A stretch of DNA of 64,000 bases, taken from the NCBI GenBank assembly GCA_013298845.1, contig JAAFJN010000003.1, forward strand, positions 240,989-304,988, read 5' to 3'. Of the stretch, positions 60,801-64,000 are shown piece after piece. The stretch comes from Chitinophagales bacterium (lineage in GTDB: Bacteria > Bacteroidota > Bacteroidia > Chitinophagales > Saprospiraceae). The notes beneath the pieces were generated by a model that saw nothing but the letters and a program-made list of their open reading frames with translations, was not told the origin of the DNA and did no database searches. Positions within the stretch are counted from its first letter, which is position 1; each line of letters opens with the position of its first letter. Position numbers and translations under genes: made by a program.

Positions 60801-63800
60801 GGCCAATGGCTGTACTTCAACTGCATCGGCGGTAGTTGCAGCCGATCAGGGCATTCCGGTGCTTTCAACCGCTGCTTCAACCTTGACCTGCGCTACTCAG
60901 GTGGTTACCATCAATACGACTTCTTCGTTGCCGGTAGGTTTCTCTTGGAGTGGTCCGGTTGGTTTCGCAACGACCACGGATGAAGATCCACAAGTAACGC
61001 TTCCCGGTAACTACACCGTATTGGCTACGGCTTCCAACGGCTGTTCGGCTACCGCAACGATTACCGTTAACCAGGATATTGCAGCCCCTAACGCAACGGC
61101 TACGGGTGGTGTATTGACTTGCGCTACTACTGCGTTGTCGTTGTCATCTGGCTCAGCAACACCAGGTGCTATATTTTCCTGGCCTGCTTTGAATACCAGC
61201 AACCAAAATCCGGTAGTTAGTGTCATCGGTACTTATGTGGTTCAGGTAACGGGTACCAACGGTTGTACCAGCACCGCCGCCGCTACGGTAACCAACAACA
61301 TTGAAAAAGCCGATATTGATATTGCCATTCCGACGGAATTGACGTGTGCAACACTGACTTCGGATTTACAAACAACCATTACTGCGGTAAACAATACTGT
61401 ACAAAGCATCGCGTGGTCCACCAATGACACGGCGGAAGACATTACGGTATCGGCCCCCGGTACGTACACGGTAACCGTTACCTTGAGCAACGGTTGCACC
61501 GAATCGGCAGTGGTATCCGTAACGCAAGATATTGTGCCTCCGGCGGTTACGGCTACGGGCGGCACCTTGAGTTGCACATTGCCTTCCATTAGTATTAGTG
61601 GTTCTTCTTCGACCCAGGGTGCTACTATTGCCTGGTCGAATGGTTTGCCCGCTACCACTAACCCAACGGTTTCAACGGCCGGTACCTATACCATTACGGC
61701 TACGGGCACCAATGGTTGTACTTCAACTGCATCGGTATTGGTAGGTATTGACACCATTGCGCCTGGTGCGGCTATCGTTTCCAGCAATATTATTACCTGT
61801 AACGATCAGGAATCAACCCTGACTGCCAACACAACGTCTGGTGTGTCTTATGCATGGTCGGGTCCGGGTGTACTTAATGCGGCTACTCCGAGTGTTACGG
61901 CGCTTACCGCCGGTAGTTACGTGGTGACTACAACGGCGAATAACGGTTGTACATCGGTGGCTACATTCAATCAAACTTCCGATTTGACTCCTCCTGACGT
62001 TTCGGCGACCGGTGGTACCATTGATTGTATTTCGGGCGCCGCCCAAATTGTTGGTTCATCCGTGACCACGGGTGCAACTTACGAGTGGAGTGGTCCAAAT
62101 CAGTTTAGTTCATCTAACCCAACCCCCACTGTATTGGAAGCCGGTATTTACCAACTTACGGTAACTGCGTTGAATGGTTGTACCAGTTCTGCCACAACCG
62201 AAGTATTGGAAAATACCCTTTCGCCCAACGCAGATATTGACAACTCCATGACGCAATTGACGTGTGCTGTCACCGCAATTGATCTTACGGGTACAACCAC
62301 TACGGCCAATACATCCATTGAATGGACGTTGCCCGGCGGCACTAACAGCACCAACGCGACTATTTCGGCCGTGGTTCCTGGTCAGTACGCGTTTGCGGTA
62401 ACTTCCAACGATAACGGTTGTGTAACGATCCAAACTATTACATTATCACAGAATATCACACCTCCCGGCAACTTGCAGGCCGATGGCGGTACATTGGATT
62501 GCAGCAACCCAACGATTGCTTTGTCAGGTGGTTCTAACGTAACCAATGCAACGTATTTGTGGACGGGTCCCGGTGGTGAAACCTATCCGGTACAAAACCC
62601 CAATATTGCGTCGTCCGGTACTTATACTTTGGTGGTGACCAACCCGGCCAACGGTTGTACGGCATCTACCAGTGCTACCGTTGCATCCAGCACCGATTTG
62701 CCCGAAATTACCGTGGTCGCCGATATTCTTACTTGTTTTGAACCAGAAACAGTATTGGATGCCCAAACCAACGTAACGAACGCCGAATTTACCTGGAACG
62801 GCCCCCAGTCGTTTACGTCTACTTTGTCGGATCCAACAACACCTACGCCCGGTAGTTATACCGTCGTGGTGCGCAACCCCGACAATGGCTGTACTTCAAC
62901 CTTTGCTATTGATGTTGTAGAGGATAAAGTAACGCCGAACGTTTCGGTTCAAAATGCACAAATTACCTGCCAACAGCCAAGTATTGCGCTGCAAGGTAAT
63001 TCTACAACGGCAAGTGTAACCTATCTCTGGACGGCACCTGGTGGCGAAACTTATCCTGTGCCGTCGCCAACCGTAAGCCAGCCCGGTAACTACGTATTGG
63101 TAGTGACCAACACCGTGAATGGTTGTACTTCCAGCGCAACCGCCAATGTAGCACCTGACCAAAACGTACCGGTAGTGTCTGTAACCGGTGGCGAAATTAC
63201 TTGTAGAATTGATACGATTCAGTTGACGGGTGCTGTTAACAAACCCGATGTGACTTGGTCTTGGTCTGGTCCAGGTAACTTTACCTCACAACAGCAGAAT
63301 CCAAACATTTACGTGGCTGGTACGTACACGTTGGTAGTAACTACTCCCGTGAACGGTTGTACCGGTCAAGCCTCGATTGTGGTAACGGAAGATGTGGTAA
63401 CGCCCGTAGTAAACGTGGCTAACCCTGATCAGTTGGATTGCTCAACTACGCAAGTGAACCTCCAGGCGTCAGTGGCGGCTGCCGGTACTTACACTTTTGA
63501 GTGGTCTTCAACGGCCGGTACCATCCTCGCCGGTGCTACTTCGGCTACTCCAACGGTGAGTCAGGCGGCTATTTACACTTTGATTGTGACCAATACCGAT
63601 AACGGTTGTACCTCAACCCGCGACGTAGAAGTACTGGTAGATCCTGCCATTCCATCGGCTATTTTAACGGCTCCTGACGGCGTATCCTGCTACGGCTTCA
63701 CGGATGGCTCGGTGGCTATTCAAGGGGTAACCGGTGGTACTACGCCATTTGTATTCTCCATTGATAACCAGCCATTTATTGCGGCGGCGGCGTTTAATAA

Positions 63801-64000
63801 CCTGCCTCCCGGCATTCACTCTTTAAAGGTACAGGATGCTAATGGTTGCGAATTTGAAACAACGTTTGAAGTAACCGAGCCCGCCGAATTGTTGGTAAAC
63901 CTCGGCCCGGATACAACGATTCGCCTCGGTGATGAAATTCAAATTAACGTTGACAGTTCTAACGTTACGAATTTCGCCAGCATCGAAACAACCAGCCTGA
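57877..64000 (+). CDS. Giant T9SS-type surface protein with 19 Ig/HYR-like repeats (partial, runs off window)
   Basis: The frame is open from ATG at 57877 to the end of the window (2,041 codons) without a stop. Signal peptide KKLLLFCALLVSSFAVMAQ. Residues about 60-170 form a PPC-like beta domain (NDLWLGFIAGAGGATFTITP), then Cys-rich segments (GCDSIINQMV, GCDSTVNLTLNV). From about residue 458 to 1,928 are 19 repeats of 73-82 residues, each with a Cys in the first strand (L-x-C) and a second in the ending N-G-C-T, presumably a disulfide, and a Y-x-W strand between. A SprB-type repeat follows (VSCYGFTDGSVAIQGV) and then LGPDTTIRLGDEI, as in the first giant gene just before its CHU_C domain, so a CHU_C domain is expected beyond the window. 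Probably an adhesin exported by T9SS. Confidence 0.88.
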   Translation, partial: MFMSKKLLLFCALLVSSFAVMAQVPIPEPCEPPGTTVPAEDCQSACINCDFNGYMGNSGGWAGNPPPQGWCSQIQNDLWLGFIAGAGGATFTITPSNCANGDGLQAAVYPAGCNDDPLGCNAGCQGCGTTPVSFSVSLTPGSNYYLIIDGFSQDACDFTISVVPPIAVEAQPLGLTGQIAGPATGCPGGTATYTLPNVSNAGFYTWSSPTPGVLFNGVEGPVTFEAPGGRIVQVTYPANVTGNITICVDPSNSCFTGTQRCRTINIQPKPPTNLPKAVVCYEDTPYTLPWGDEANATGNYTTTLTSFQGCDSIINQMVQVLPQKVTNQTRYVCTGDCFTVCGEEYCDQGLHVSMCESFQGCDSTVNLTLNVLAPIAQILGNPVLSCSNTSVTLTSVPSPNFPGASIKIWRSLPSNTVIANGETCVITQPGTYYLTTTMSAGSIQCVSRDTIVVTGNTVPPTATGVNGVIGCVSGPVQIGVTTNAANPTFQWSGNNFTSTQQSPFVSAGGTYTVVVTDNVTGCSQTAVATVAGNTTPPVASATGALLNCTNPTQTVSATSNVPSSFAWSGPASGTGPSLNVSAPGVYVVTVTANSNGCTSVTSATVTTDFATPGALAGAGGTISCPTPVITLNGSSPASNVSYAWSAGVTGTGASVTASVAGTYTVTVTGTNGCTSSATVTLNGDTNLPNAAATGVTLSCNSPSQQVNATSSTPNVTFAWTVGSNTINSNTAIVTNPGTYTVTVTAVNGCTSTANALVNGDFAAPNASATGATINCGVNTVSLSGNSTTPGVTYSWVGPGGTPYTGQNPAVSVVGDYTLVVTSTNGCTTTAVATVVPDANIPNATAVGDTINCLSASAMISGNSTTPGVNFTWTFGGVPLPNPTNATQAVSQNGLYTLTVSNPANGCTAIATAFVTLDTDAPGAATQGATLTCSSSSLDLTATSPTNNVSYTWTGNVNNQILNVTAAGTYTVTVTAANGCTSTASAVVAADQGIPVLSTAASTLTCATQVVTINTTSSLPVGFSWSGPVGFATTTDEDPQVTLPGNYTVLATASNGCSATATITVNQDIAAPNATATGGVLTCATTALSLSSGSATPGAIFSWPALNTSNQNPVVSVIGTYVVQVTGTNGCTSTAAATVTNNIEKADIDIAIPTELTCATLTSDLQTTITAVNNTVQSIAWSTNDTAEDITVSAPGTYTVTVTLSNGCTESAVVSVTQDIVPPAVTATGGTLSCTLPSISISGSSSTQGATIAWSNGLPATTNPTVSTAGTYTITATGTNGCTSTASVLVGIDTIAPGAAIVSSNIITCNDQESTLTANTTSGVSYAWSGPGVLNAATPSVTALTAGSYVVTTTANNGCTSVATFNQTSDLTPPDVSATGGTIDCISGAAQIVGSSVTTGATYEWSGPNQFSSSNPTPTVLEAGIYQLTVTALNGCTSSATTEVLENTLSPNADIDNSMTQLTCAVTAIDLTGTTTTANTSIEWTLPGGTNSTNATISAVVPGQYAFAVTSNDNGCVTIQTITLSQNITPPGNLQADGGTLDCSNPTIALSGGSNVTNATYLWTGPGGETYPVQNPNIASSGTYTLVVTNPANGCTASTSATVASSTDLPEITVVADILTCFEPETVLDAQTNVTNAEFTWNGPQSFTSTLSDPTTPTPGSYTVVVRNPDNGCTSTFAIDVVEDKVTPNVSVQNAQITCQQPSIALQGNSTTASVTYLWTAPGGETYPVPSPTVSQPGNYVLVVTNTVNGCTSSATANVAPDQNVPVVSVTGGEITCRIDTIQLTGAVNKPDVTWSWSGPGNFTSQQQNPNIYVAGTYTLVVTTPVNGCTGQASIVVTEDVVTPVVNVANPDQLDCSTTQVNLQASVAAAGTYTFEWSSTAGTILAGATSATPTVSQAAIYTLIVTNTDNGCTSTRDVEVLVDPAIPSAILTAPDGVSCYGFTDGSVAIQGVTGGTTPFVFSIDNQPFIAAAAFNNLPPGIHSLKVQDANGCEFETTFEVTEPAELLVNLGPDTTIRLGDEIQINVDSSNVTNFASIETTSL

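Noticed and set aside
59250-63660. The regularly spaced similar units in the second giant gene as a CRISPR or tandem DNA repeat array
   Set aside because: They are diverged at DNA level, in one continuous reading frame and encode Ig-like protein repeats with conserved Cys.

Overview
The window looks like a chromosomal segment of a Bacteroidota bacterium, most likely of the Saprospiria (Haliscomenobacter/Lewinella-like). The basis is: type IX secretion (T9SS) C-terminal sorting domains of both the short 'type A' and the CHU_C 'type B' kind, Bacteroidota -7 promoter boxes of the form TAnnTTTG in front of many genes, PorT-like and OMP_b-brl barrels, a PurA-like DUF3276 protein, bacterial GGGP synthase and GH3-family proteins. 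The segment is gene-dense, of moderate G+C, and carries no rRNA, tRNA, CRISPR, transposase or phage gene that I can see. The species call is inference; the phylum is well supported.

Layout. 1-7 kb: a partial exported protein, a VWA protein and a GH3-family protein, then an mfd gene that lacks the UvrB-like N-terminal third, and two envelope proteins. 7.3-16.3 kb: the minus-strand cluster citrate synthase > RsmI-type methyltransferase > small ORF, an RGG-rich PurA protein, a START-like protein, aroQ, a T9SS-secreted protein, and lpd > moxR. 16.5-24.8 kb: msrA, rmuC, a LytS/LytTR-type two-component pair divergent from a large TonB-receptor-like barrel, and two paralogous small barrels. 24.9-30.1 kb: an AAA/PD-(D/E)XK protein, a GNAT, a LuxC-type acyl-CoA reductase and a BatA-type protein. 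30.2-40.4 kb, minus strand: a T9SS-secreted GH13 amylase, a type B T9SS protein > GGGP synthase > SDR operon, a DUF4397-like protein, and an operon of CdiI_3-like immunity protein > GT39-like membrane protein > methionine aminotransferase. 40.5-50.7 kb: glycogen phosphorylase, a broken nuclease-like gene, a barrel, type 2 IPP isomerase, a second moxR, a GT2, a GH36-like protein with altered catalytic residues, and a Xaa-Pro aminopeptidase. 51-64 kb: two giant T9SS type B surface proteins in tandem, the second running off the end.

How the genes relate. Central metabolism (gltA, lpd, aroQ, glgP) is interspersed with an outward-facing programme: secreted amylase, giant adhesin-like proteins, barrels and gliding-type sorting signals. 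IPP isomerase and GGGP synthase both belong to isoprenoid/lipid metabolism but lie in separate units. Many promoters place the -7 box only 4-10 nt before the ATG, which suggests leaderless or nearly leaderless mRNAs.

Most unusual points: (1) an mfd with its own good promoter but no UvrA-binding module; (2) three copies of an approximately 88-bp inverted-repeat element whose 30-bp centre is flipped in one copy relative to its arms; (3) an orphan CDI-type immunity gene; (4) an RGG-repeat expansion on a PurA-like nucleic-acid-binding protein; (5) a GH36-like protein with replaced catalytic residues; (6) terminator-like hairpins formed partly from the last codons of genes.
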